Assembly: GCF_018320785.1 (NCBI RefSeq)
Contig: NC_054881.1
Span: forward strand, 21,018,275-21,082,274
Direction of reading: 5' to 3'
DNA from: Cheilinus undulatus
Lineage: Eukaryota; Chordata; Actinopteri; Labriformes; Labridae
Length of the DNA: 64,000 bases
The notes below the pieces were generated by a model, which saw only the letters and a program-made list of their open reading frames with translations, did no database searches and was not told the DNA's origin. How positions within the stretch are numbered: the first letter of the stretch is position 1; every line of letters begins with the position of its first letter. Positions 38,901 through 50,900 of the stretch are shown piece after piece. Made by a program: the position numbers and the translations under genes.

Positions 38901-40506
38901 TATGGTATTTAATTTTCTAAGCTCATATCTGCCAATACTGATATCATGCCAATAATATTGTGCATCCCTAGTTTAAAGGACTGAGGTTTAAGGTCTAAAA
39001 TACATTTATATATATATAGGTCATAAATTGTAATGAAATGCATATTACGATGTTAAAGTGTCATTTAGCAGATGCTTTTGTCCAAAGCGACATACATTCG
39101 AGAGTAAGTACAACACAACCAAAGATCTAGACAAGAAAAAACATCTGTAAGTGCTACACGTCCATTTAGATGCAGGTGCTGCCATGCAGTGTTAAGGCAA
39201 TGCACATGTATATAAAAGCTTTTTTGATAACTTTTAAATTAACAGAAATAAAACAATGAGACATCTCATCATCACATCAATGAAATTGTCTTCACAAACA
39301 AATAATGACCTATCATATCAGATATCAACAAAAATCTAGTTTCATAAATCCCTAATTTATGCATTCTAATTGTATTAATTTACTTCCTTTGCGCAGCCAA
39401 TCATTATGTTTCTTTGTATTTATCTATTTGCTGTTTTGCTTCTTGTCTTTTCCATCTCATGTTGCTGTAACAGCTGAATTCCTCCACTAGGGACATAAAT
39501 ACAGGATGACCTGATCTTGATCTGAATCATTCAAATGTTTATATATACAGGTACATTTTATTTAAAAGAACAGAGGGGATTGCTTTAAAGACATAAAAAT
39601 AACAGTATCAGGTTTAAACTTGGTATAGGAAATAAGAAAATATGCTTCTATTCACCAAAAATGTTAGTTTATTGAATGCTTAACATGTTACAACAATCAC
39701 CTTATTGATTTCTAATAATACTGTTTAAATGGAAGATAAGAACTTTTCCTTTAAGTAGCCTCGTTGCTGTACTGAAACAATTCAAGGCATTATACAAATA
39801 TAAGTTCATTTTGAAAGTTTTTTTAATCACTAACTGTAATCAAAGTTTCACGTTTCTTGTATCATCTCAGCCAAATAAAAGTTATTAAAGCTGCGATTTA
39901 CTAAGCTTTATTTGAGGCTATTTTGAACACTGAAAATGCATTTATCATATCATAATTTATTTTGTTTTCAATGAACAATATACGCAGAACTGAAAACCCA
40001 AACGAATGGGGGGGAACTGCCAAACACTTGGAGCAAAGTTGTCTTTTATATGAAGCCAAATTAGGACTGACATGGTTTTTCAATCAATCAACTCGACAAC
40101 AGACTCTCATCTTGATGTAGGACTTAATAAAACACCTAACCCGGTTTCTTCTTTTAACTGACAGCTCATCAAACTAAATCTGGAGCCAACTGTTTCTATG
40201 CTAACTATTACCAACCAGATGATAACAACCTCTCGCAGCAGTTACCTCTAATACAGCACATTCTTAAACAGACTGGGACGCTAAGAACGGGATAAGGTAT
40301 ACAATTAAATCTTTCCACTCACTCTGTTATCTGTCAGGTTATGTTTTAGTGTACTATGGCCCAGCTGTTTGAGCTAGGCTACTAACTGCTAACATTACCC
40401 GTTAGCTAGCGGTTAGCTAAAACGTGTCTGGTTCAATGGGTTAGCCAGCTGTGAAAGCAGAACTTACCTCATTTTCGATCTCCGCTATTTTCGCCAGTAT
40501 ACTCAT
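26907..40506 (-). CDS. drg1: Developmentally regulated GTP-binding protein 1 (DRG1), complete
   Basis: DRG1 is a cytosolic OBG-superfamily GTPase that associates with translating ribosomes, normally with the partner DFRP1/ZC3H15. Nine minus-strand coding exons: 40506-40468, 38007-37884, 37752-37577, 37480-37411, 36939-36770, 33610-33480, 29735-29568, 28873-28751 and 27006-26907 (TAA at 26909-26907). Every junction is GT-AG and in phase. The sum is 1101 nt, 366 residues, against 367 in human. G-motifs are intact: G1 GFPSVGKST (70-78), switch phrase [10 protein letters not shown]3 DLPG (116-119) and G4 NKID (247-250). The C-terminal TGS domain holds [17 protein letters not shown] and ends in DVIQLVKK. 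Exon 1 encodes only 13 residues, and exon 2 opens with an in-frame Met (residue 14), as in other vertebrates. The gene is expanded to 13.6 kb by repeat-laden introns 1, 5 and 6. Confidence 0.97.
28528..28717 (+). mobile_element. tRNA-derived SINE with perfect 11-bp target duplication, in drg1 intron 8
   Basis: The 5' head contains an RNA polymerase III A box (GGTCGAGTGGTCAAGGC) and B box (GGTTCAAATCC), as in tRNA-derived SINEs. It is followed by a tRNA-unrelated body (CTACATGTCTCTCCCCGCTC) and a tail with TAAAGGCACAAAAAAGCCC and A-rich 3' end. The flanking 11-mer AGCAAAATATT is identical at 28517-28527 and 28718-28728, which implies a young insertion. The same body and tail recur at 49074-49235, and a head-like copy occurs at 51823-51900. 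The insertion is antisense to drg1 and ends only about 20 nt from the exon 8 splice donor. Confidence 0.9.
31510..32786. mobile_element. 1.28-kb hAT-like element in drg1 intron 6
   Basis: The termini TAGGGGTGTAA and TTACACCCCTA are inverted repeats. Flanking octamers GTAACATT (31502-31509) and CTAACATT (32787-32794) match at 7 of 8 positions. Subterminal zones carry clustered ATCGATAT-type palindromes (31548-31630 and 32720-32765). The interior holds no transposase; short open frames (such as 32310-32513) resemble nothing known. A GCTAGCTTG-rich patch lies near 32590-32640. It is best called a non-autonomous hAT element. Confidence 0.8.
32845..33045. mobile_element. Tc1-family deletion derivative (MITE) in drg1 intron 6
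   Basis: It starts CCAGGGTCAAAATTATTAAC, the inverse of the AATAATTTTGACCCTG motif at 51350 in the larger Tc1-like relic. The following 'gtgtgcaaagtaaaataatg' and 'aagcatccaaaataaaacta' match the 3' part of that relic at 51395-51435 in direct orientation. Terminal sequences are kept while the transposase region is missing. The right end is eroded. Confidence 0.7.
33613..33636. repeat. (GA)n/(CT)n microsatellite abutting the drg1 exon 6 splice acceptor
   Basis: About eleven GA units lie immediately upstream (minus-strand sense) of drg1 exon 6. The acceptor therefore reads (CT)n followed by CCAG|TGTGC. It serves as the polypyrimidine tract of intron 5. Confidence 0.9.
33637..36769 (-). other. 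drg1: drg1 intron 5
   Basis: This intron separates exons 6 and 5. At 34500-34745 a stretch beginning 'gtgtttcccaccaagcagtc' and containing 'ggtttggtctggtacag' and 'tcggtacaattttggc' resembles a fish hAT MITE with GGTACGG-type ends, but I could not match its two termini. The phrase 'aagaaacactgctttaga' near 35948 resembles another hAT terminus. Otherwise no features. Confidence 0.4.
38008..40467 (-). other. drg1: drg1 intron 1 with dispersed repeat fragments
   Basis: The intron holds an (AT)n tract followed by a T-run (38166-38203). A MITE-like terminus lies at 38830-38975 with repeated 'ctgccaatat' phrases and the end 'aatattgtgcatccctag'. At 39054-39110 sits 'tcatttagcagatgcttttg' followed by 'tccaaagcgacatac', a motif dispersed throughout teleost genomes. 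No coding sequence is apparent. Confidence 0.5.
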
Positions 40507-40712
40507 TGTGACTCTTTTGTACAGCCAACGTTACCGAATGAAGTTGTAAAGTCTTAACATTGAAGTTGGCAAACTTAGGTGATATTAGCAGGCACACTGA
40601 TCTGAACCACGCAACTGCAGTGCCGCTGTGCGCCTCTTCGCGGGAAATCTCGCGAGAACGTTGTGAGGTGGAGTACAGAGCCCAATGCTGTGACTGACAG
40701 GACGACAATGGT
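40507..40712 (-). promoter_or_regulatory. drg1: drg1 promoter with E2F-like and TCTCGCGAGA motifs
   Basis: A TTCGCGGGAAA sequence (40637-40647) matches an E2F site. It is followed directly by the palindrome TCTCGCGAGA (40648-40657). The latter is a known element of TATA-less, often bidirectional promoters of housekeeping and translation genes. The pair lies about 140 nt upstream of the drg1 start codon. On the opposite strand an ATG directly followed by GTAAGA (40708-40716) could be the end of a divergent first exon, but no downstream exon was found. Functional roles are inferred from motif matches. Confidence 0.65.
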
Positions 40713-40716
40713 AAGA

Positions 40717-41859
40717 AAATACTATAAAAATGCACTTTATCCAAATAATTGCGATTGTCTCATTTGTAACGACACGAAGTTTAAATTTTACATAGGACTG
40801 GGAGGTAATTTGTCATTTGGCTATGATTAAAACATTTGTTCATGCCTTCAATATAAAACGGTCAATGATGCACCATCATCAATTCTTCTTCCCCACTAAA
40901 GCACAACCTATGAGCATATTTTTTATTTTCTAACGAGCATTAAATTTCTTACGAGTACTTTAATTGTTTTCCTGTAGTGTCCCATTCGCTGGCAAGTATT
41001 CAGTTTATTCTTCTTAAAATTTAGTTTACATCTGCATCACTTGTTGCTTTTTTCTAAGTAAAATTTAATCTGAAGGTTTAATTACATCATAGTATGACAG
41101 AACCTTTTTAAAATCTTTTACCTTCAGGTCTTAAAAATAGCACTCATAAAAACCTAGATATGTTGAATTGTTAGTAGTCAAACCATACAGACCTATCCTC
41201 TATAAATACTGTTTCATTAAAGCTCAAAATAGGAACTGCAGGTTTGCAGTAGGCTAGATATTAGGTTATCTCTTTGCTGATGCTGTCATGTACTTGAATG
41301 AACAAATCCTGTCCTAATAAATCATTTGTAAAGAATCATTCCACAAGGAAATGTAAACAATAGCTGTTTTGGCAAAGCTTGTTTTGTTTGAAACCTACCC
41401 GGTGGCGATGGATTCAGCAATCACAAACAACCATGTAGAAATTGTCAGTCGTTTGCTGTTTACCTTCTTGTTTGCTGTTGTTGGTCAGAAAGATTCATCG
41501 ATGTCAGTTTCAGTCTGCCCCATAACTGGCTAAAATCTTCTCATAGGAGCTTTAAAACTTCTTGAGACCAAAAACACCAAATCATTAACCAAATCATGAC
41601 ACCACGATTCACCTAATGATAAAATGGATGACCCTGATTTTACATTGTATACTTCATTTAAAACTGGATGAACACAGAGCAGATACAAAAGCAAAATGTC
41701 TTTTATACATCTAAAAATGACCACGAGCTTATAGAAACACCTTTCTACCTTTTTAAAAAAAATATGAATGCTGAGTAATAATAATAATAAAAATAATAAT
41801 AAAAACTACCAAAAAATACAAATAATTAAAATAATGGGCTACTGTCATAAATTTGAAAA
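40717..41859. other. Intergenic interval upstream of drg1
   Basis: AT-rich sequence with no convincing exon on either strand; open frames are 64 codons or fewer. Confidence 0.35.
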
Positions 41860-42910
41860 GGCAAAAATGTCATCTCATAATTTTGACTTTAAATTCATTA
41901 TTGTGACATATTTAAGATCTCATGATTATGACTGTATATCTGTGGGCCAAAATTTAAGAGAGGGACCCAACTGCAGTCAAGATGGCCGACATGGGCATCA
42001 CTATACATCCAATCCATGCCGGAAGTCCCAAGCAGAAGTTTCTTCTTCGTGTTGGACTCAGCTGCCAGTGTTTGTCAGTCTTTTTTGTGCCCAAGCCTGA
42101 CCCTTGGTGCTGAATCTGAAATATATCACCTTCCCCACTGCCTTACCCTGAACCTAACCACTCAGGTTTTAATGCCTAAGCCTAACCTGAGATGTACGGA
42201 CTTCCGGTTGAAACTTTCGGTATGGATTGGATGTATGTCCGTCATCTTGTCTGCATCAAGGTACTCGTGAAATTTAAACCTATTATCTCATAATTTTAAC
42301 TTTTTTGGCATAGCTATGACTAATTATCTAATGATCAGGGCTTTTATTCTCATAATTATGACATTTTACCTCACTGTGACTTTTAAACCCATAATTTTGA
42401 TTTTACCCATAAAAAAGCTTTTCTGTCTCATAAATCAGACTTTTGAACAGTACAACTCAAACTTTTCTTGTAATTGTGCTTTTTCTTTCTCATAAATCCA
42501 CTCTCCCCCCATAGTTTTGGCATTTTATCTCATTTTTGTGACTTTTTAATTCCTGATTGTGACCTTTAAACTTATAAGTTTGTTTATTCTACTTCTAAAC
42601 CAAAAATTGTTACTTTTATCTCATGCTTTTGACTTTAAACTCTATAATGTGACATTTTATCTCATAATTGTGACTTTCTATGTAATAATTGTAGTTTTTA
42701 ATCCCGTATTTAGATTTTTAATCTCATAATTCTGTTTTTTTCCTCATAATTTTGACTTAAACTCAAAATTTTGACTTTTTGCATAATTATAACTTTATCT
42801 CTAATAAATATGACTTTTTATCTCTTAATTCTTCATCTTTTATGCCATAATTTTGTTTTTATACCATAACTGCTCTCGTAATCTCATAATTAAAACCACA
42901 AAACTTGAAT
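41860..42910. repeat. Degenerate minisatellite, unit about 20-22 bp (TCTCATAATTTTGACTTTT)
   Basis: The phrase 'tctcataatt.tgacttttta' recurs dozens of times with substitutions and small indels. Near-consensus units are at 41872, 42285, 42340, 42658, 42720 and 42745. Some units carry 'cataaatcagactttt' variants. The array is interrupted at 41958-42269 by a foldback insertion. Open frames here are by-products of the repeat. Confidence 0.8.
41958..42269. mobile_element. 312-bp foldback MITE inserted in the minisatellite
   Basis: About 60-nt inverted arms carry 'caagatggccgacat' and 'atacatccaatccatgccgg' on the left. The right arm has 'ccgtcatcttgtctg' and 'cggtatggattggatgtat' (their reverse complements). 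The centre holds CCTTACCCTGAACCTAACC and CCTAAGCCTAACC. The octamer AAATTTAA flanks both sides (41950-41957 and 42270-42277), consistent with an 8-bp target duplication, though it is low-complexity sequence. Confidence 0.7.
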
Positions 42911-44957
42911 ATAATTTATACTACTTACACTGTGCATTTTACAACTCTGAATCCTTGGAGTATTTTTAATGTTTTTCTTTCTCCAAAGAGACATGCTTTT
43001 ACAGTTTTCATATCATTTTAACATTGTTGTAATGGTGCATTTTTTCTACATTTGAAAAGCATCAAAGCACTTCTTCCCCTTCTGGCTGATCAGTGAGCTG
43101 ACACTGCTACATGTAGATCACACACAAAAAAAAACACACACACACAATTAACATGACATGTTAAAAAATCTTCCAAGATAAAAAAGGACACAGGCATGTT
43201 AATTTATATATTTTTATTGTTTAGCTGTTTATTGTTTAAGTCGCATACAGTATAATCTCTCATTGGTTTCTATGTTGCTGAAGTTTGTGGACTGAACATC
43301 TGTCGCTTTGTTGACTGTCTGATTGACTTCTTGGTTAGTGGGTGGGCTGGTTGAACAAGATCAGTGCTGCTGAGTTGACCAGATGTTTTCTGACCCATGC
43401 TATGCTAAAAGTTGCATTAACAACTATGTTTATATAGTGAGTATTAATGTCTAGAGGCCACATTCGGGCTTTACACATAGTTGATATGGAGTTCGACTGT
43501 TTTACAGGATATTTCAGTCAAATTTTAATATCTGTATTTGATTTTTGCCATTTATCTAAAACCTAATAAATGCCATCCCCTGTAGTTAGGGTTACCACTT
43601 CTGCTCTTGAGTATTGCTCTTCCAGCTCAGCCAACAGCTTCATCTAAAGTATTTGCCGTAAAAAATAAATGTAATCTGTGGGATTATGCATTATTAAATA
43701 GTCCTTAATTAAGTTCAGGAAGACAAAATAAACGACTGCATGTGCGTACCTTAACTCCAGCCCTAGAAATATGAAACCATATGCTAGATATGCTGAGTCT
43801 GTCACCTCATACATTCTCTCTGTTTGTTTAGTTGTAGGAGGTGTGCTTGTCCTCATCAAAGTATACAAAAATAGGCTTTTTCTTTTTAAAAGGTAGATAC
43901 GGTTTCAGCAAGTTGTTGTTCAGCATTTTGTTGTTGCCCAGCTTGGGGTGACAGCAAGCATAAATAGCACAGGAAAGGAGGGACAGGAGCTGAGACACAG
44001 CCAGACAAAGGGGTCGATACTGAGATTGTGATCACTCAGTATCATTCTGTAAATCTCAGCAGGTTTTTGTTAATGCTTCTTTTTGAAACACAGAAAAAAA
44101 GGGGGCTTCGACTTCAACACTAGCCACAACTTGAGAATTGACGATAATAAACCCATGCCCAAACATCTCAAATGTTCTTCTTTTAATGAGCAACGCATCT
44201 TTATATCATACGTCAGTCAGCATTGAAGTGCATTGATTAAAAAGTAAGTGCAAGTACAGACTTTGATGCATTCATTTTGACTAGAGGATTAAATTATTTG
44301 CAATGTTGCCCCCCAAAAATAGTCATTCTACAGGGGCACTCTTGCAAAAGAAAACCGCTATAGTTGATGCTGTTTCTAACCTAAAAGATATATGCTTTTT
44401 TCCTCATTTCAAGCTTTTTAAGTTATCTCTGAGTGACGGTGTGTAGGAGCGATTTTCATCTGCCCTCTGGTGTCAGTTCACTCCAGTCCATCAAACCCAG
44501 CACTTTTTTTCTTCAACGTCACTGTCATGCTCCCTGACTTATTTACTCAGTGGTTGCTCAGTTTGAGGAAACTGAGCCGAGCCAGCAGAAGCACAAAGTC
44601 TGTGAGAAGCACTATTTTAGTGCAATAGTTTCACACCTCGCCACCTAAAACTGGCTATCTCTGCATAGAGATGGAGTAGAGCTCAGGTCGTACCCCCATC
44701 GATAGGCCTTTTAGTTTGTACTGAGGGAAGCGCCATTATTTGTGGTCATGTCACCAGAGCAAGGATAACACCACCTTTTGAGGTAATAAAAAACAAATAA
44801 CAGCATGAAGTTATCCTTTAAAATGCATTGTCCCCAGTATCTAGGATTCTGTCATCAGAATTTTGGATAATACTTATTGAAACCATAAGGCTTTACAATA
44901 AATGCAACTTGGCCATATGATGGCAAAAGTCTTCAGTGGAGGCGTTCCCCGTGGGCT
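42911..44957. other. Intergenic DNA, partly kcnn2 3' UTR
   Basis: The stretch just left of the kcnn2 stop codon is likely 3' UTR on the minus strand, of unknown extent. A minus-strand AATAAA occurs near 43213-43218, but a 1.7-kb UTR is only a guess. A short (CA)n run lies near 43132-43145. No coding sequence recognised. Confidence 0.35.
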
Positions 44958-47900
44958 CTAGCTGCTCTCGGAGGATGTAGGCGGTGCCGTGGAGGACGAC
45001 CTCCGCCGGGACACTGACTGTGAGCGCTCAGGGCTGTGTTTGTCATAAGGCTGGAGCTGCACCTCCAGGAAGTCCCTGTGCTGCTGGCTGATCACCTGAC
45101 TGATGAGTCCCGGCAGAGCCTGCAAGTTACTCAGAAGAGTCTCCAGCTTTGTCTCGAGGAGGGCGATCCTCTTTTCCATGTCCTCGCCTCGCTCGTTCAA
45201 GTCTGATATCATGTCATACATGATGTTCTGAGTCTGGAACAGGGGGACAGGAAGCACATTTAACATGAGCCTTTAACAAACAGATGGTGTTTTGGATGGA
45301 CAAGCTGTGCGTGTCCGTTATTTACACAAACATCAGTAGATTTTTTTTTCTAATGCATTATCGAACATGCAGTTAAAAGTGTTCAAGCTGCACTTTTTCA
45401 AACACTCTGTTTAGAATGCACAGAAAAACCCTCCAAGTATAAAGAACATCTGGTACCAACTTATCATTTTTGACACACAAACAATTAAAACATAACTTTA
45501 GATCTATTCAAGCCTGATTAAAGCAGGTCTTGCATGCCCATATGTTTTACAGCATGTATAATTTATCTTTTCTTCATCAAAAGGGAAAGATCAATTGAAA
45601 ATCTCATATGCAGCTGCAGCGGTCTAAATAAGACAGATCTTTTTTTCACTGGTGAAAGGACAAGAAGAGGGAATTATGTTGTAAAAATAAAGAAACTCAG
45701 ACAGAAAAAACATGATAATCTGACTCTGCATTAACTAGAGAGCTCTTTGTTGCAACTATGAATAGAACAATACAGAAAACTGCAATTTAAGTATAGGTGT
45801 ATGGATATTGTTTAAGACACTGAATCAACGCTAAGTGATTCTCTGATGTAAGCGTCAGTGAGGCCCATATATTGCACTGACTTAAGGCACACTTACACAA
45901 GCAATCCTTATCCTTCCCTAGCACTTCTAACACCCAAAGTTCAGTTTGTTTGACCGGTGTGAGCGCTCCATACTGCACTTGAGCTCTGTACACTTCCTCG
46001 GCAGTGCTATTGATAGAAGAAGTGTGCTATGGCATGGTATGGTTGCTTGTGTTTTAAACAGTGGCAGCGTTAGAGAGCCACGTCATGGCAAAATGTCTCA
46101 AAAGACCCAATTTTTTGTAAATAAAACCTTGCATGTGTTGTATTATGTATGAGGTCGAGGTGTACATGCAAGAGGTAAATGGAGGGGAGGCAATAGTGGC
46201 CCGCGGTCCATTTTTGATTGGCCCGCAACAAATACTAGAAATAAAACAACTAAGGCCCACATTTGAACTTAAAGCTTGTGCTTGGCTGTATTGTACTTTT
46301 TGCTTTCAGCACAAGATAGAGCTTCCATGCTAATTCTGTAAACAGACATTTTGACTAGAAGATTTTTGAATTGAGTTTGTTGTGACTAAATAAAGAAAAC
46401 TCTGTAAATGAAAAACAAGTTGGCAACCAAAATAATAACAAAAGTTTGATTTATAATGCCCTGATGAGTTACAAAGGCTAATAGCAGTACCACTGGTGTT
46501 TTAGAGGCAGAGCCAGTAGTAGCCAGGGCCATTCAGGGCCCCCTGAAATCTGATTGGCCTCACTAAAATCCTTAAAATGACTGGCTAAATGCCTTGTCAG
46601 CCATTAACTATCCATAAGCATACCCAATCACTGAGCATGAGTCTTAACCATCATAACATTGGTCTTACTAACTTTACTATCTTCAAGGTGACGCATATGC
46701 AAGTGGCCCCACCATCCTTATACATTTTCATATGCAGCCCTCTGTGGAAAAAGTTTGGATACCCCTGCTCTAGGTATTTGCACACTCAGTCTGTTATTTT
46801 TCAGATGTGTTTTTCAGATCAGTAACCCAACTCACACACATAAAATTCATTTTTTGGAAAAGAAAGAGAAAACTCTGCCCATCCAATCCTGAAAGACATC
46901 TTTATATATCTTACTGTGATAATTGGCGGTGTCTGTCTGTTTTGATTTGCATGCCACAATATTGCTCCAGTTGTCCTTGATACCACTCAGAAGATTTCTT
47001 GGGTGTACTGGTTTGAAACTGGTGCCATTAAAAAAGTCATAAAAATGTACAGATTTTCTATAAAATCCAAAATTGTTGCATCTTTGCTTCAGTTTGCCCC
47101 CCCTCCTTGCTCCCCTGTATAACACATACGCTCACTTTGCCACCATGCTGAAGAGAAGACGGCCTTTGCTCTAAAACACATGCTTAAAGACAGAAACTAC
47201 ACTGTCCTGAGAGCCCAAATAGTTAATTTTTACACAATTCCTGCCCTGAAAAGGCTCATAGCCTACTATAATTAGGGCTTTTGGGGTGCCTAACCAGATT
47301 TCTATGGATGCTGTTACTGAACCCCCTGACTCCACCCCCTGGATTTGAAAAAAAAAAAAAAAGAAAACATATAAACTTAAAAGCCCAGCTGAAATGACAT
47401 ATTTTTACAAGTCAAAGTAAATTCCATTATTCTGATAATGCCAGATATCAACTTGATCAGCTGCAATTTCAAAACATCTTTCCATTTTTCCTAAAGTCTT
47501 GGTAGAGTAGCTGTTGAAAGCAGAAAGTTCATTATTAGAAAATAAGGGGAACATCAGGTGAAGTTATTTTAATGCTAAACAATTCCAACCTTGGGGAATC
47601 TGCAGCTTTCTGACAGAAAAGGTTGTATTTCCTATGAACAGTTTACACCAGTTCACGTCTCCTGCAAAGCACATTACAACATGACCTTGTGGAGAGAGAC
47701 GTGAAAGGTGCCTGTCGACATTACAGCGATGTTTTACGCTCTTTTGATGCATCAGCCGTCACTTCAAAGATGTTCAAAAATAAACTCTTAAAGCTGCTTT
47801 TTAAAGTCATGAGGCTCAGTCTTCAAAAAAAAAAAAAAAAACAAACGCGAGAAGAAATGTGTGTCACATTTGGGACGAGGAGTGGGAGTGAAGCTGCTGG

Positions 47901-50900
47901 AGGGCGGATTCTGAGGTTTATTCAGCGGAGGACTAATAATCTCTGGCAGCCTAGAGGCAATGCCATCCATCACCTACCTTGTCCTGTTCTGATTCAAGGC
48001 GGCAATAATGGGATAGGTTGTTTATGTGAATCAGTGAGAGCTAAAGTAGCACTGATACTGCTCAACCTGACAGCTGGTGGAGACATGGAGTCCACTTTAG
48101 AAATAAAGACTAATATACTCCTTGTTTTAGGGAGGATCACACATATAAACATCCACATACTTTATATAATAGCAGATAATATATAATTCCTTAGAGTTGA
48201 TTTGATTGGACAAGAGGCATTCTGCGAGTGCATATATAGAAAATAACAGCACTGGGACTTAAAGTCTCACTTTAACTCGGGGGTTCTGAATGGTTTTAAT
48301 TCTCATTAAAGAAAATTAGTCTAGATTGATTAACATAAGGCCACAAACTCAACTGTCAACAAACTCTTATTTCACTGGTTATACGTATGTGGATGCAAAC
48401 ATGAAGATTAACGCTACAACCTAAATCAAAACTTCCAAAATGTCCCAGAGTTTGCCAAGGAAGATTCTTGTTAACATTTTATTGTATTAGCATTTGTTTT
48501 TTCTCTCAAAGCATAAGTTATTTTTAGGTATTTAACGGTGAGATCAGTCCCTAACGCCTCTACAGCAGCTGACTATGAGGAAGTTGGTTGAAATATTTGA
48601 ACTATTTATTTCCAGGGCTGTTAAGTTGTCCATTACTGACTATGACGGTAGTGTGGTTTCCCTGGATGAGTGTAAAAACATGCAGAAAACAGGTGTTTTG
48701 TTTTGATTCTTGGACAGGAAAATTGTACTCTCTATGAGCCTGAAGTGTAGAGATGAACCAGAAAACAGCAGATTTAATCAGGACTGGAGTGATTATTGTC
48801 TAATTATGTGTTTATTATACGTTGTATTTACTAATAATATTTGACTGGTAGATTTCTGTAAAAAATCAGATGAAATGTTCAGTCAATCCTGATAAAATTG
48901 TTGCATTCTCGATTATTTTGAGGTTGATTTGCTAGCTGTAGGGATTGAAAGACAAAAGATACCCTAAAACTCACATAATTTTTTTATTCACATCTTAATC
49001 ATCTTTGGGGGGCCGTATGAGGAGCTTTGGGGCCTGATATGGCCCCCGGGCCGGCAGTTGATGATCACTGATTTAGCGGTTTGATAGCAGCCCATGTTAC
49101 ACGGGTAGCTCGGATTTAAGTCTGGCCTGTGGCTTCTTTCCCGTACGTCTCATGCCCTCTCTCTCATCCATATTTCCAACTCTAACCACTGTCCTCTTTT
49201 ATAATTAAAGGCATAAAAAGCCCAAAAATAAATAAAAAACATCCCACTTACCCCTATGACTACAAAAAAGCCAACATCTGCATACACCACTTTAATGTTT
49301 CTTTGGGGGGTTATTCCAGCAGATCTTTTTTAACTTGTCAGTTTTCATTAAACAGATTTTTAAAATGAATTCAAATAATAATGTAATCAATTTAACCCTT
49401 TAAAAGTCCATTTGTATCAATAACCACTGATCGTCACTGATGTAGTATACTTATTTTAAAACATTTTATCACACTAACAGATAATGTGATTATTATGCTA
49501 TTTTTAGAGCTTTTTTAGATAGAAAATTATTTTGAATATGTAAAACAAAGTGCAAAGTGGTAAAATAATGCTCATAGATGAAATAAAAATAAAAAATACA
49601 GTGCAATGCAAATGTCACATGTAACAATTGGATTTACATATCCAAAAAGGAGTGGGAGGAAGTACACTCTTATTTAATCCCACCCCTTCCCAAGAATTCA
49701 CTAATTTCCAATTATCAAAATTAGAAATTCATCACAGATTTTATTTCCATTATCAAATATATATTTATCCCAGTCTGGCATTGATCAGACACTGCATTGA
49801 TTTTAATGCATTATGTTTCTAGGTGCAATGTCTGATTTTAGTTTACAAAAAGTTTCTTATGCCCTCCTCTGTGACCATAATGTGGTTTTCCCAGGTAAAA
49901 TCATGAATGCTGCAAAAATTCTTCAAATGTTTTTCTTTTAATTATTTGTATCGAAACGCTTTTGTTAATTCAAATGATTATTTAATCAAATATGTACACT
50001 TTACATGCAGTTTGTCTGATTTTGTTGTGGATAAAGATTTTTCTTTATCCAGATTTTTCCTCCTATGATTTAAAATGGTCATTCAAATTTCTTCAGATAA
50101 AATTACATGTATATTTTTTTCTATTCTTCAGGATTTCTTTGTTCACTTTTTTTTATTAAAATGTGTTCAACAGTATTTCTTGACTTTTCCTGAGTCAAAC
50201 TGGCCTTTATCAGTCACTTTCCTGCATCAGATCATGACACATTGCCTTTCAGGGTGTACCTCTGATGCACTGATTTGTCACATTTAACAGAGACATTGAT
50301 AACCCTGGGCTGCTTTGTGCTTGTGCATGCAGGCTCATGACAGTGCACAGATATAACAACATGGGGAACAGAGTTAAGAATCTCCTTCATTAACCTTCAT
50401 TTCAAGGCAGTTAGAAAATGTGATTTCAGTGCAAGCCAATTACATCCCCCACATTTTGGTCAAAGAGGGTTGTCATTTAAAAAAGCATCATGGAAAAATA
50501 AAAGAAATCAGTTTAGACTTGAGAAAAAGAATTGTTAATGCTCCAAGTGTTAAGAACTGACGTGAGAAGTTTCATTAGGAAATTTAATGAGAGGCACACA
50601 GTCCAGAACAAGCCTGACAGAGGTAGGAAGAGAAAGATTTCAAAGACTCTGGAAAGAAAACTAGTGAGAGATGTGTCTAAAGACCTCAGAACAACTGCCA
50701 AGACACTAGTGAATGACTTAGCCAAGCTAGGAATTGTAGTCTCAAAGAAGACCATCACTTCAGCCCTGCACAGGAATGGACCAATAAAAACTCAGCCTCT
50801 GCAGAAGAGACACCTTCAAGCCCGAATGAAGTATGCTAAGGACAACCTGGAGTAGGATTCTGCATGCTGGAAACATGTCCTTTGGTCAGGTAAGACTAAA

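Noticed and set aside
41768-42270. 110- and 84-codon frames in the 41.8-42.3 kb interval
   Set aside because: They cross the minisatellite and the foldback MITE; the sequence is repetitive and non-coding.
42780-43145. Repeat spacing considered as a CRISPR-like array
   Set aside because: The units are degenerate, contiguous and AT-rich with no unique spacers, in a vertebrate genome; this is a minisatellite.
47689-48186. 165-codon plus-strand frame
   Set aside because: It contains an A-run giving poly-Lys, shows no family motifs, and lies in a kcnn2 intron on the antisense strand. Likely chance.
50532-50855. Clean 107-codon frame that could be read as a host gene
   Set aside because: It is the DNA-binding half of a Tc1-like transposase whose catalytic half is broken downstream.
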